NCBI RefSeq assembly: GCF_017565765.1
Contig: NZ_JAGDYP010000007.1
Span: 1-64,000, forward strand
DNA from: Capnocytophaga bilenii
Lineage (GTDB): Bacteria > Bacteroidota > Bacteroidia > Flavobacteriales > Flavobacteriaceae
Direction of reading: 5' to 3'
Length of the DNA: 64,000 bases
Shown: piece after piece, positions 34,907 to 42,638 of the stretch
Layout: each line of letters begins with the position of its first letter
Numbering within the stretch: position 1 is the first letter of the stretch
Position numbers and translations under genes: made by a program
Notes under the pieces: generated by a model
Told to the model about the DNA's origin: nothing
The model's input: the letters and a program-made list of their open reading frames with translations, nothing else
Databases searched by the model: none

Positions 34907-35368
34907 TTAATACAACATTAACTTTTTTTTATTTTTTCTATAACTCTTCAAAGGCATAAATACGCTTATTGTTTCATTGGCTGATAGATAGACTTCCGAT
35001 GCTATTCTTTCACGGAGTTCACCATTTTCATATAAACTCAATTCCCAAGTATACCCTCGCCATTTGTATTCGCAACCCCATACTATTTCGCCCTCTGCAT
35101 TCTCTCTTCCTGATTCAAATGTTAGCCAGTCGCCAGAGTCATCCTGATTAGAACCTTCATAGCTCAGTATATAGCCATTGTCAATATTACCCTGTTCGTT
35201 GAAAGTTACACTTCCTAACCTGATGTCTCCCCAGCGATTTACAATGTTGAGCTCTTCAAAAATACTTAGCGTTTGATAGTCTATATTCAACTTTTCGTTA
35301 CAAGTTCTAAAAGTTAAACAATTCTTAGTTGCGTTTGCTCCAAATTCTACCTCCATTCTTAGAAACAT
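34907..35368 (-). CDS. Protein of unknown function overlapping an Asp-box repeat gene
   Basis: Up to 153 aa, not recognised. The first 14 residues come from reading the third Asp-box repeat of the upstream gene in another frame (44-base overlap), so the true start is uncertain; ATGs are at 35368 and 35356. From about residue 20 the sequence is a beta-rich domain (GYILSYEGSNQDDSGDWLTF, CEYKWRGYTWELSLYENGEL) with no signal peptide. Either it is a separate coupled gene or it was once the C-terminal part of the repeat protein before a frameshift. Confidence 0.5.
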   Translation of the reverse strand: MFLRMEVEFGANATKNCLTFRTCNEKLNIDYQTLSIFEELNIVNRWGDIRLGSVTFNEQGNIDNGYILSYEGSNQDDSGDWLTFESGRENAEGEIVWGCEYKWRGYTWELSLYENGELRERIASEVYLSANETISVFMPLKSYRKNKKKLMLY

Positions 35369-35675
35369 AGAGTCCTTTGGAAGTAGTAGCTAAAAGCTCT
35401 GAACCATTAGCTGAAATAGACTGAAAGTCTCCACAAGAAGAGCTTGTATAACGGCTACTCCAAATTCTGCCCCCATTAGTGGACACATATACTCCCTTAG
35501 AAGTGATAGCAATAATCTCACTACCATAAGAGGTAAGATCATAAAACGCTCCACAAGAAGAGCCTGAATAACGAGAACTCCAAATTCTACCGTCATTGGT
35601 AGAAACTTCAATTTTGTTACTGTTGGTGGGACAAATTCTCAGTAATTCGCTCCCTAAGTTAATTAAATTCGCCAT
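35325..35675 (-). CDS. Asp-box/BNR-like repeat protein
   Basis: 116 aa from the ATG at 35675; an earlier in-frame ATG at 35717 is possible. No signal peptide. It contains about two and a half copies of a 39-residue repeat with core S(T/K)N(D/G)GRIWSSRY followed by SSCG(A/D)F and ITSKG(V/L)YVS. The S-x-N-x-G-x-x-W pattern resembles Asp-boxes of beta-propellers, but three are too few for a propeller. The repeats are also similar at DNA level. The stop lies inside the start region of the next gene. Confidence 0.6.
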   Translation of the reverse strand: MANLINLGSELLRICPTNSNKIEVSTNDGRIWSSRYSGSSCGAFYDLTSYGSEIIAITSKGVYVSTNGGRIWSSRYTSSSCGDFQSISANGSELLATTSKGLYVSKNGGRIWSKRN

Positions 35676-35718
35676 ATAATTTGAATTAATTGGTTTATAC
35701 TCATCTTTCAAAAACACA

Positions 35719-35852
35719 CCAAGCGCAGGCTTCCTATTACTTCGTCTGGAGCCCGACCAAAGGCTAACACAAAAGCAAAAAGGAATACCTGCGCTTATAA
35801 GGCAGGCATCTCGGCATTTGCTTTCCTTGTGTTATTGAAAATGTTTGGTCGT
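35719..35852 (-). ncRNA. Candidate structured leader RNA or small RNA
   Basis: This lies in the gene-free stretch 35676-36072. Nested complementary segments can be drawn: GACCAAA (35755-35761) with 35844-35850, TAACACAA (35765-35772) with 35827-35834, AAGCAAA (35773-35779) with 35817-35823, and CCTGC (35788-35792) with 35802-35806. An alternative 9-bp pairing joins 35721-35729 to 35788-35796. It would lie in a leader of about 265 bases before the Asp-box gene if transcription starts near the box at 35945. No known RNA family was recognised. Strand is inferred from the neighbouring gene. Confidence 0.45.
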
Positions 35853-35944
35853 ATTCCAGAACAGGAAAATCAAAGCGAAACGCTATATCGTTGTATGTAT
35901 TTGTACCTCTATCTCAAATATTCGTATACTTTTTAAATTTGCGA

Positions 35945-35952
35945 CAAATATA
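35945..35952 (-). promoter_or_regulatory. -7 box upstream of the structured leader
   Basis: TATATTTG on the minus strand, with a TATCC 11 bases upstream (one mismatch to TGTCC). Confidence 0.4.
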
Positions 35953-36015
35953 CAATCTTTTCCGGATATATATCCCTTTTTGCTAAAAAAAGTTTTATTT
36001 TTCTTTTTTCAGCCG

Positions 36016-36048
36016 CAAAGATATAGTACAAAGTGGACAGAATAGGTC
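36016..36048 (-). promoter_or_regulatory. Second TGTCC-N11-TATCTTTG promoter
   Basis: Minus strand TGTCC (36035-36039), 11 bases, TATCTTTG (36016-36023), preceded by TGAC at about 6 bases. It points toward the structured leader and Asp-box gene. Confidence 0.5.
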
Positions 36049-36072
36049 AGATAACAATATTTTTTTCATTTT

Positions 36073-36885
36073 TTATACCTCTATACATTTTTCCCAGTCA
36101 AAACCTTCGTGTTCCTCGCGCATCACATAGCCTAATTGATTAGTGAGTAGCTGGGTGTTACCTACCTTAAAGTCGGGCTGGTTAAAATGGTGATGCCCAT
36201 AAATCCAATAATCTATAGGGTTTGAGACAATAAAATCGGCAAGGTCTTGCGCAAAGGCTTCATTTAGCGGACTGTCGGCGTATATTTCGGGATAATGCTC
36301 TTTAGTGGGTACGTAATGGGTAGCAACTACGATACGCTCTATCTCGCCAACTTGCTTGGCTTTAGCCGCTTTTTTCACTTCTTTCTTCAAGAAACGCACC
36401 GCTTCTTTATTGAAATAGTTAAAATCAGCTATTTCTAAGGAGTCAATTTCACCTCCTTTAGTGGGGTTTAGCACAGTAATATAGCGGAAATCATTCATTC
36501 CATACTTTATAGCTTTCTCGTTCTTTTTGCTGATATGGCTCCACATTGTGCTAAGTATCAGCTGAGTGTCGCCTATACGCTCGCTATAGTTGTCTACCAA
36601 GTAGAGGTTAGGCACTTCTTTCAAGGGCTGCTCACAGCGAGTGCTGGCGTAGTGGTGCGTATAGAGGTAATACTCGTGGTTACCAGGCAACCAAAATACC
36701 TTTTCAAAACCCTTGCAAAGGTCAGCTATTTCACTTTTATAGAGGGCTTTAGAGAGATTTACAAAAGGCACAAGGTCGCCAGCGATGATAAGAATATCAC
36801 CCACCCGCTTTATAGGGCAATTGCTCAAAAAGTTTAAATTATCCTCAAATTCAAGGTGTAAGTCCGAACAATATTGTATTTTCAT
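36073..36885 (-). CDS. Calcineurin-like metallophosphoesterase
   Basis: 270 aa, cytosolic. The full set of metal motifs is present: CSDLHLEF (residues 5-12), IIAGDLVP, LPGNHEYY, a His in VVATHYVPT, and YGHHHF. It hydrolyses phosphoester bonds; the closest motif style is that of cytosolic phosphodiesterases acting on nucleotides or nucleic acids. It starts 6 bases after the stop of the UDG-like gene, so they form a two-gene operon and may act on related substrates. Confidence 0.85.
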   Translation of the reverse strand: MKIQYCSDLHLEFEDNLNFLSNCPIKRVGDILIIAGDLVPFVNLSKALYKSEIADLCKGFEKVFWLPGNHEYYLYTHHYASTRCEQPLKEVPNLYLVDNYSERIGDTQLILSTMWSHISKKNEKAIKYGMNDFRYITVLNPTKGGEIDSLEIADFNYFNKEAVRFLKKEVKKAAKAKQVGEIERIVVATHYVPTKEHYPEIYADSPLNEAFAQDLADFIVSNPIDYWIYGHHHFNQPDFKVGNTQLLTNQLGYVMREEHEGFDWEKCIEV

Positions 36886-36891
36886 AGGCTG

Positions 36892-37950
36892 TTATTGCTG
36901 TGCTTTAATAGCATTAAGAAGTGAGAGGAGGTCATCAGCAATTTCTTGCTCAATAGCTTGGAGTTGAGGATAGTTATTTAAGAATTTTTCTACAAACCAA
37001 GCGTTTACCTCAATGCTAAAAGGTTCTTTAAAGGTGTTTTTGTAGACCTCTGTGTTTTCTAACTTTTTAGGGTGTTCTAAAGAACGGAAAGAAAGATATT
37101 TTTCATTTTGCTTTAGATCAATCCTGAAGTCTAAAACATCATTTCCAACTCCCTTACATTGAGCTGCATAAATGTTTTTCTTATTTTTCCATAGAGTAAA
37201 CTCTAATTTTTCAGCCAAAATTTTGTTTATCTGTTCAATATTAACATCAGAAGCTTTTACGTTAGGTTTAAAAGTAAAAGATTTGAGGGGCTTACCTTCA
37301 TAAAACTCTTTTATGTTAGTATCAATAGCTTCGTATTCTGCTGTTGACACGGCATAAGAGGGATGAGAAATGGCAAGTACTTGTTTCCCAAACAAATCTC
37401 CTCCTTGTACAAGGAGTCGTTTAGTTTTACCTTTTAGTAGTGTTTTTTCAATTTTAGAAATACTTTCAATACCTTCTAAGCCCAAAACAATAATATGTTT
37501 AGGATTGATAATCTCAATAAACTTCTTAGTAAGTTCTTTACATATTTGTATTGCTTCAGGATGTTTCTTGATTTTTTCAAAAACAGAAGTGCCAAAGTAC
37601 ACATAATTCATAAAACAGTAGTTATTACTATCTACTGCTTGCTTGATAAACGGAATTCTGTTTAAACCTCTAAAGATTTTCCATTCTTCTTTTTCCTCAA
37701 TAAAAGGATTGCCTTTTAACAAGCGTTCAATGGTCATCTTACCATCTTTAAATTCCCATTTATCCTTTGTCTTTTGTTCATTATACTTTCCTTCTGATCC
37801 TGGGTTTAACCCAATAATCAAGAGTTCGGGATTCATTTTAGCTTCTGTTTGTAGAGGGTAGTAAGCTAAATCAATTTGTTCGGCAAAGGGGGTGATTTTC
37901 TCTATCACTTCAGCTGCCCATTGTTCTAATTCGGGTACGAATTTACTCAT
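36892..37950 (-). CDS. Uracil-DNA-glycosylase-superfamily protein with extra C-terminal domain
   Basis: 352 aa. The first ~210 residues show a UDG fold: motif A LLIIGLNPGSEG (Asn in the catalytic position as in Mug-type enzymes), the strand IIVLGLEGIE and motif B AISHPSYA. The last ~140 residues are a separate Lys-rich domain not recognised. It may remove damaged or modified bases, or be a non-catalytic binder. Co-transcribed with the phosphoesterase gene. A TATATTTG box lies at 37977-37984. Confidence 0.68.
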   Translation of the reverse strand: MSKFVPELEQWAAEVIEKITPFAEQIDLAYYPLQTEAKMNPELLIIGLNPGSEGKYNEQKTKDKWEFKDGKMTIERLLKGNPFIEEKEEWKIFRGLNRIPFIKQAVDSNNYCFMNYVYFGTSVFEKIKKHPEAIQICKELTKKFIEIINPKHIIVLGLEGIESISKIEKTLLKGKTKRLLVQGGDLFGKQVLAISHPSYAVSTAEYEAIDTNIKEFYEGKPLKSFTFKPNVKASDVNIEQINKILAEKLEFTLWKNKKNIYAAQCKGVGNDVLDFRIDLKQNEKYLSFRSLEHPKKLENTEVYKNTFKEPFSIEVNAWFVEKFLNNYPQLQAIEQEIADDLLSLLNAIKAQQ

Positions 37951-37976
37951 ATTAGTTTTGTTTTAGTTTTTCGTTG

Positions 37977-37984
37977 CAAATATA
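37977..37984 (-). promoter_or_regulatory. -7 box of the UDG-like/phosphoesterase operon
   Basis: TATATTTG on the minus strand, 26 bases before the ATG at 37950. Confidence 0.45.
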
Positions 37985-38022
37985 ATATTTAATTTTGATT
38001 TAAACGGTGTTTAAATACTGTT

Positions 38023-38889
38023 TTACTCTAAACTATAATCTATAATAACTTGTTGTTTGTAGTTTTCTCCTTTCTCGTGAAAGATTAAAGAACCGTGTTC
38101 TGTATTCCGAAAATAGCTATTGGCAGGACCTTTGCCATAAGTTACTTGTTTTTCATCATCGCATTTAAGTATACAATGATTGGAAATTTCTCCATTTTCA
38201 CTTTCTATATAGGTTTCGGTAGTACGCCCTTTATCATCCAATAAAGTAACTCTATCAAATGGTTCTCCCATTCCGCTAGGATAGGTAAATCGTTTTATGA
38301 TTTTATTTTTCTCATAAGTAGTAAAAATTCTTTTTTCAGGATCTATCCAGTCACCAGAACAATAACACTCAATTTCCCGACCTTGCTCATCAAAAATTGT
38401 ATAAGATTCTTCTAAAAAACGATAAGCACGATTGCGAGTAACGCATCGCTCTTTGTTTTTCTCGTAAGAGTATTTACTAATAGATTCTAATTTACCATTC
38501 TCCATACGTGTCTGTTCTATAACTCTCCCTTTTTTGTCGTAAGCAAATGTTATTATAGCGTCAGTTGTAAATGTACTTTTATTACCCCAACAGAGGTTTT
38601 CCACTATTAACTTGCCTTGAAGGTTGTACAAACGTTGTATCCTACTCCATATATTACCTTCTCCATCCTCCTCCGTTTGGGTAGTGCAATTACCTTGTGC
38701 ATCGTATTCATAGCGTATTATGCTATCTCCCCAAAAACGTTCTTCAAAGAAATTAGTAAACTCGCTATGTATGCGTTTTACCACTTGTTTTTGGTCGTTG
38801 AAATAAGTAGTATCAATGTTTATAAAAAGAATTTTAGAAATATCAACCAATCCTGAGTTGATGATTTTTTCTTTAAGAGTTGTGTACAT
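38023..38889 (-). CDS. Intracellular YD-repeat-like protein (third of three)
   Basis: 288 aa, no signal peptide. Built of short beta-hairpin units of the Rhs/YD type, for example YEYDAQGNCTTQTEEDGEGN, YNLQGKLIV, FAYDKKGRVIEQT and FDEQGREIECY. It lacks the N-terminal FSEKHKIAFAD domain of its two upstream relatives. One base separates it from the preceding stop, so it is translated in the same operon. Function unknown; no toxin or Rhs core is attached. Confidence 0.65.
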   Translation of the reverse strand: MYTTLKEKIINSGLVDISKILFINIDTTYFNDQKQVVKRIHSEFTNFFEERFWGDSIIRYEYDAQGNCTTQTEEDGEGNIWSRIQRLYNLQGKLIVENLCWGNKSTFTTDAIITFAYDKKGRVIEQTRMENGKLESISKYSYEKNKERCVTRNRAYRFLEESYTIFDEQGREIECYCSGDWIDPEKRIFTTYEKNKIIKRFTYPSGMGEPFDRVTLLDDKGRTTETYIESENGEISNHCILKCDDEKQVTYGKGPANSYFRNTEHGSLIFHEKGENYKQQVIIDYSLE

Positions 38890-38890
38890 A

Positions 38891-40270
38891 TTAATTATTT
38901 TTTACAATAACTTTTAAATGTTCTTCACATTCATCTTCTTTAATGTAAAAATGGTGGGTAGTAAGAAGTTCAATATCGGTTTCAACCCCCTCATCAGCAC
39001 GCCATTTTTTTAATTCTTCACGGGTGAGGTTGCCCTCAGAGTCGTAGTAGTAAAGAGTGCGTTCTAAGAATATTTTATCTTTTGTTTGAAATTTGAGGTT
39101 AGGGCGTTCGCCTATAACCTCGAAACTATTTTTATATTCTCGTTTTTCATTGCGCTCTACTTTTTGCCCTTGTTCATTGTAGAGAATGATTTCTGTACTA
39201 TAATAGCCGTCAGACCAGGGAAAACCTTCTTTATCTTTATCAACATACCGACTCACTTCTTTTACAAGTACTCCTGCTTCGTTATAAGTGTATTCTTGAA
39301 CTGTTTTATCTGTTATTTCATCACTTCGCACATTTTTCTCACCTGTCCATTTTTTATATTTTACTTCATAATTAGTCTCTATTTTTTCTATAATTTTACC
39401 AGTAAGGTCAAAGGTGGTAACTTCTTTTTTACCTCTATGGTCATCTTCAGTATAAGTAGTTTCTATAGTTTTATTCCCTTTTTTTTCTATGAGTTTGCGA
39501 CTCTCTTCGGCAATTTCTTTAGGATTATCGAGATATATTTTTGTGCGAATCACTTCATCTCCTTTATAAGTGTAATATGTGAGCCCTCTAGAATCTCCGT
39601 AGCGATTGGTATCTATGCGTTGCATTACTCGGTTTTGCTCATCATATACTGATACTTCTATAGAGCTTAAAGTATCTTCTTGCCAAGAATGTGCTTGAAA
39701 AATTCGGTTGTTTCGAGCGTCAAAAGTACGATATTCTATGCGTTGTTCTCCCCAAGATGATACATATTCTTCTATAGCACATATATTATCTCTCTCATCA
39801 CAAGCAATATTATCTATATTTGTTCTGTTAGCTTTTTCAAAGTACCCTTCACAACCATGCCAAGTTTTCTGTTGTATGCCTCCAATCTTGTCAGTACTTT
39901 TTATCTGAAGGCTAATTTCTGCTACCTGCTCAGGCGCAAAACCTAAGTTTTGTACCCATTCTTTAATAGGTATATGTTTAGCTCTCAATTCCTGCTCACT
40001 GTATAAAGGCAAACTAAATTGAAGAATCTCACGACCAAATTCATAGAATGACTTATGTACTATCCCTTCGTTGTAGTCATAACGTTCTACTAATCTGGGT
40101 CGCCCGTGGTGTACAAAGCGTCTTTCTAATAGGCGTCCGTTTTCGTCAAAATCCTTTTCTTCTAAAGCAGGCTCTTTGTAGTCTATACTGCTGGGTATAT
40201 TGCAGGTCATCGCCTCAAAAGCATCGGCAAAGGCTATTTTATGTTTTTCTGAAAAATAAGCTAAAGTCAT
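38891..40270 (-). CDS. Intracellular YD-repeat-like protein (second of three)
   Basis: 459 aa, no signal peptide. The N-terminal ~55 residues (YFSEKHKIAFADAFEAM, then KDFDENGRLLERRF) match those of the 404-aa neighbour, and so do the ends (THHFYIKEDECEEHLKVIVK). In between are many YD-like hairpins (YDEQNRVMQR, FDLTGKIIEK, YNEQGQKVER, YDSEGNLTRE). Clearly a paralogue of the gene 11 bases upstream. Unlike wall-associated YD proteins it has no export signal. Function unknown. Confidence 0.68.
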   Translation of the reverse strand: MTLAYFSEKHKIAFADAFEAMTCNIPSSIDYKEPALEEKDFDENGRLLERRFVHHGRPRLVERYDYNEGIVHKSFYEFGREILQFSLPLYSEQELRAKHIPIKEWVQNLGFAPEQVAEISLQIKSTDKIGGIQQKTWHGCEGYFEKANRTNIDNIACDERDNICAIEEYVSSWGEQRIEYRTFDARNNRIFQAHSWQEDTLSSIEVSVYDEQNRVMQRIDTNRYGDSRGLTYYTYKGDEVIRTKIYLDNPKEIAEESRKLIEKKGNKTIETTYTEDDHRGKKEVTTFDLTGKIIEKIETNYEVKYKKWTGEKNVRSDEITDKTVQEYTYNEAGVLVKEVSRYVDKDKEGFPWSDGYYSTEIILYNEQGQKVERNEKREYKNSFEVIGERPNLKFQTKDKIFLERTLYYYDSEGNLTREELKKWRADEGVETDIELLTTHHFYIKEDECEEHLKVIVKNN

Positions 40271-40281
40271 AATTGAGTGTT

Positions 40282-41496
40282 TTATAAGTTTGTTTTTATC
40301 GTAATTTCCAAGTGTTCATCATAATCATCTGTTAAGGTGTAAAAATGATGAGTAAGATGTGTAGGAGTGCTTTCTAATAAAAGTTTTCCCTCTGTATCGT
40401 AAGTATAAACAGTCTTTTCTGAAGTATAAACTTCTTTGTTTGAGTTTTTACGCCTATAGATACGTTCTATTTTTTGCCCTTGTGTGTTGTAAAGTAAAAT
40501 TTCAAGTTCAGTAAAATTATTGGTGCTGAGGTGTATTTCCTTTGTAAGTACGCCTTGCTCGTTGTAAATATACCTACTGATTTTCTCACTACTTTTTTTG
40601 TGTCTATTGGCGTAAGTAGTATTTATTCTATGTATTACTTTGTCATACTCGTTAAAAGTAGTAAGCTGTTTAACAGTTTCAAAGTTATCATTATAATGTT
40701 GAGCTATTTGGGTGAGAGTACCTTTTTTAAAAGTATGTGTATACCCTTCTTTTTTACTTTTAGTAGGATCTTTGGGGTCTATTTTTATTACCTTTGTTTT
40801 GCTTTTTTGCGGTTCAGGAGTATAATTCAGAATATTGCAAACTCCCTCTCGGTTAGTGATAATTTTCTGCCTAAGTTTCTTATTATCATCGTAATGATAC
40901 ACCTCTACTGTACTAAAAGTATTCTCATCCCAAGAGCTTAATTCAATAAGGGTCTGACCATTCAAATCAACAGTGCGCAGTATGTTTCGCTTTTCGTTCC
41001 AATAAGCATTAAATCCTTCACTAGAATAGAGTTTTTGTCTTTCATCATAGCGTATATTATCTATCCCCATACTGCCTTTTTCAGCAAAAAATCCCTTACA
41101 CCAATTATAAGTCTCTTGCAGTTTTTGCCCTTTTTCGTTGTAGTTTTTTAGACGTACAGTTATTTTGGTGATTTCTTCAGACTGAAATCCTAAATTCAGT
41201 ATACGTTCTTTGATAGGCAGGTAAAGAGCTCTTTGCCTTTCTTCTGTATAAATAGGGCAGATAAGGTGTACTATCTCTTCACTATAAGGATATAGTTTTT
41301 TATGCACATAATCGTGCTGATAATCATATATTTCTCTAAAGAGGAGTTTCTTTTCATCGTTGTACAAACGGCGTTCGGTAAGACGATTTTGTTCGTCGAA
41401 GTCTTTTTCTTCACGAGTATCTTGGCAGAGCATAGCTTCCAGTATATCAGCATAAGCTATTTTTAGCTTGTCACTAAAGTTGTCTAAAATCATCAT
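40282..41496 (-). CDS. Intracellular YD-repeat-like protein (first of three)
   Basis: 404 aa (second ATG at 41493). N-terminal FSDKLKIAYADILEAM plus KDFDEQNRLTERR, a middle with YNEKGQKLQETY, FNEYDKVIHR, YNEQGVLTKE and YDTEGKLLLE, and the C-terminal THHFYTLTDDYDEHLEITIK shared with its paralogue. No signal peptide or catalytic motif. First gene of the three-gene operon, driven by a TGTCC-type promoter at 41525-41558. Confidence 0.68.
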   Translation of the reverse strand: MMILDNFSDKLKIAYADILEAMLCQDTREEKDFDEQNRLTERRLYNDEKKLLFREIYDYQHDYVHKKLYPYSEEIVHLICPIYTEERQRALYLPIKERILNLGFQSEEITKITVRLKNYNEKGQKLQETYNWCKGFFAEKGSMGIDNIRYDERQKLYSSEGFNAYWNEKRNILRTVDLNGQTLIELSSWDENTFSTVEVYHYDDNKKLRQKIITNREGVCNILNYTPEPQKSKTKVIKIDPKDPTKSKKEGYTHTFKKGTLTQIAQHYNDNFETVKQLTTFNEYDKVIHRINTTYANRHKKSSEKISRYIYNEQGVLTKEIHLSTNNFTELEILLYNTQGQKIERIYRRKNSNKEVYTSEKTVYTYDTEGKLLLESTPTHLTHHFYTLTDDYDEHLEITIKTNL

Positions 41497-41524
41497 AACA
41501 AGGTGTTTTTTATTATTTCTGCGG

Positions 41525-41558
41525 CAAAAATACAGCAGACACAGGACAAACTACGACC
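41525..41558 (-). promoter_or_regulatory. Third TGTCC-N11 promoter, before the YD-repeat operon
   Basis: Minus strand: GGTC (41555-41558), 6 bases, TGTCC (41544-41548), 11 bases, TATTTTTG (41525-41532), 28 bases before the ATG. Confidence 0.55.
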
Positions 41559-41730
41559 ACCAAATAATAATTTGCAAAAAAAATGACAAACCTCGCTCTC
41601 GCAAGATTTGCCATTTGTATTGTAGTCTTACATTAGGACAGTTTTCCTTATAAACAGTCTCTTTTTTAGGTTTTTCCTTTTAGAACTGTTCACAATCATC
41701 AAGTAATTCAGTCATTAGCAACTACTACAA

Positions 41731-41770
41731 ACTAACGACTAACGACTAATCACTAACGACTAACTACTAC
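41731..41770. repeat. ACGACTA heptad repeats at a gene 3' end
   Basis: Five near-copies of (T)AACGACTA, the last including the TAG stop of the acid phosphatase gene. A similar run is at 42626-42647 around the stop of the next gene. The rest of 41497-41730 shows nothing recognisable. Confidence 0.6.
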
Positions 41771-42585
41771 TTAAACGCTTTCGTTTTGTTCTTAATAATC
41801 AGTTCTTTTTGTTCAGCAGGGATAGAGTATTTATTGCCATAGGCAGCACCTTCCCAGTCGCCGTAAGAGTAGTTGGGCAAGATGATAAAGCGCTTGCCAA
41901 ACTCATTGCGGTTGTTGTGCACGGCTTCTGAGCGTCCTTCGGGGGTACGGCTGTCGAAGTCTTTGGCAAAGTCAGAAAGGTTATCGCCCATTAGTAGCAC
42001 GATGTCGTAATCTTTAGCTATCTGTAAGCGGCGGTTTTCTTTGCTTTTCTCGGCAGTGCGGAGTATCAGTCTACTATCGGAAGGGAAAGGAAAGTTGTAC
42101 TTGCGTAAGTTCTTGGCAGTACCTTCGCGCTCTTTTTCTAAACGATTGGTTACGTAGAAGATAGCCACTCCTTTGCTGTCGGCGTATTTAAAGAAATCCA
42201 ACGCCCCTGCTAGTGGTTTGGCATCGCCTAATACCGTCCATTCTTCCCACGCCTCTTGCGAGTAGCTGATACCCTTTTTAGCACAATAGGCTTCAAAAGG
42301 CGAGTTGTCTAAGAAAGTCTCGTCAATATCAGTAACGATAGCGAGCGGTTTATCGCCTTTTTTAGCGAGAGCCTCGTCTAAACGAAGCTGAGCTACATTG
42401 AAGGCTTGCAGACAAAGCGCTTCATATTCAGCAGCGTTTTGCTGAAAGTAAGAAGACCATAGTTTGCCATTGGCAATAAGCGCACTTTCGCCCTTGGAGG
42501 CTTGCGCTGCGGTAGTAGGTTTGGTAGCACAACAACTCCCCAACAAGAGAGCCGCTACCCCAATTAATAAATAATTCTTTTTCAT
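41767..42585 (-). CDS. 5'-nucleotidase, lipoprotein e(P4) family (HAD acid phosphatase)
   Basis: 272 aa. Signal peptide with a lipobox ending LLLGSC (Cys18). HAD motif I is VTDIDETFLDNSP with the nucleophile Asp and general acid Asp. Motif II is FYVTNR, and motif IV is VLLMGDNLSDF. Family enzymes dephosphorylate nucleotides such as NMN on the outer membrane so nucleosides can be taken up. The spacing EAWEEW matches the family. Single gene. Confidence 0.9.
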   Translation of the reverse strand: MKKNYLLIGVAALLLGSCCATKPTTAAQASKGESALIANGKLWSSYFQQNAAEYEALCLQAFNVAQLRLDEALAKKGDKPLAIVTDIDETFLDNSPFEAYCAKKGISYSQEAWEEWTVLGDAKPLAGALDFFKYADSKGVAIFYVTNRLEKEREGTAKNLRKYNFPFPSDSRLILRTAEKSKENRRLQIAKDYDIVLLMGDNLSDFAKDFDSRTPEGRSEAVHNNRNEFGKRFIILPNYSYGDWEGAAYGNKYSIPAEQKELIIKNKTKAFK

Positions 42586-42638
42586 AATATATCAAATATC
42601 AATTTTCTTATATAGAATCGCTTTCTAACGACTAACGA

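Noticed and set aside
41731-41770. CRISPR-like array
   Set aside because: Units are 7 bases with no spacers of uniform length and no cas genes; it is a simple repeat. No CRISPR array was seen elsewhere.
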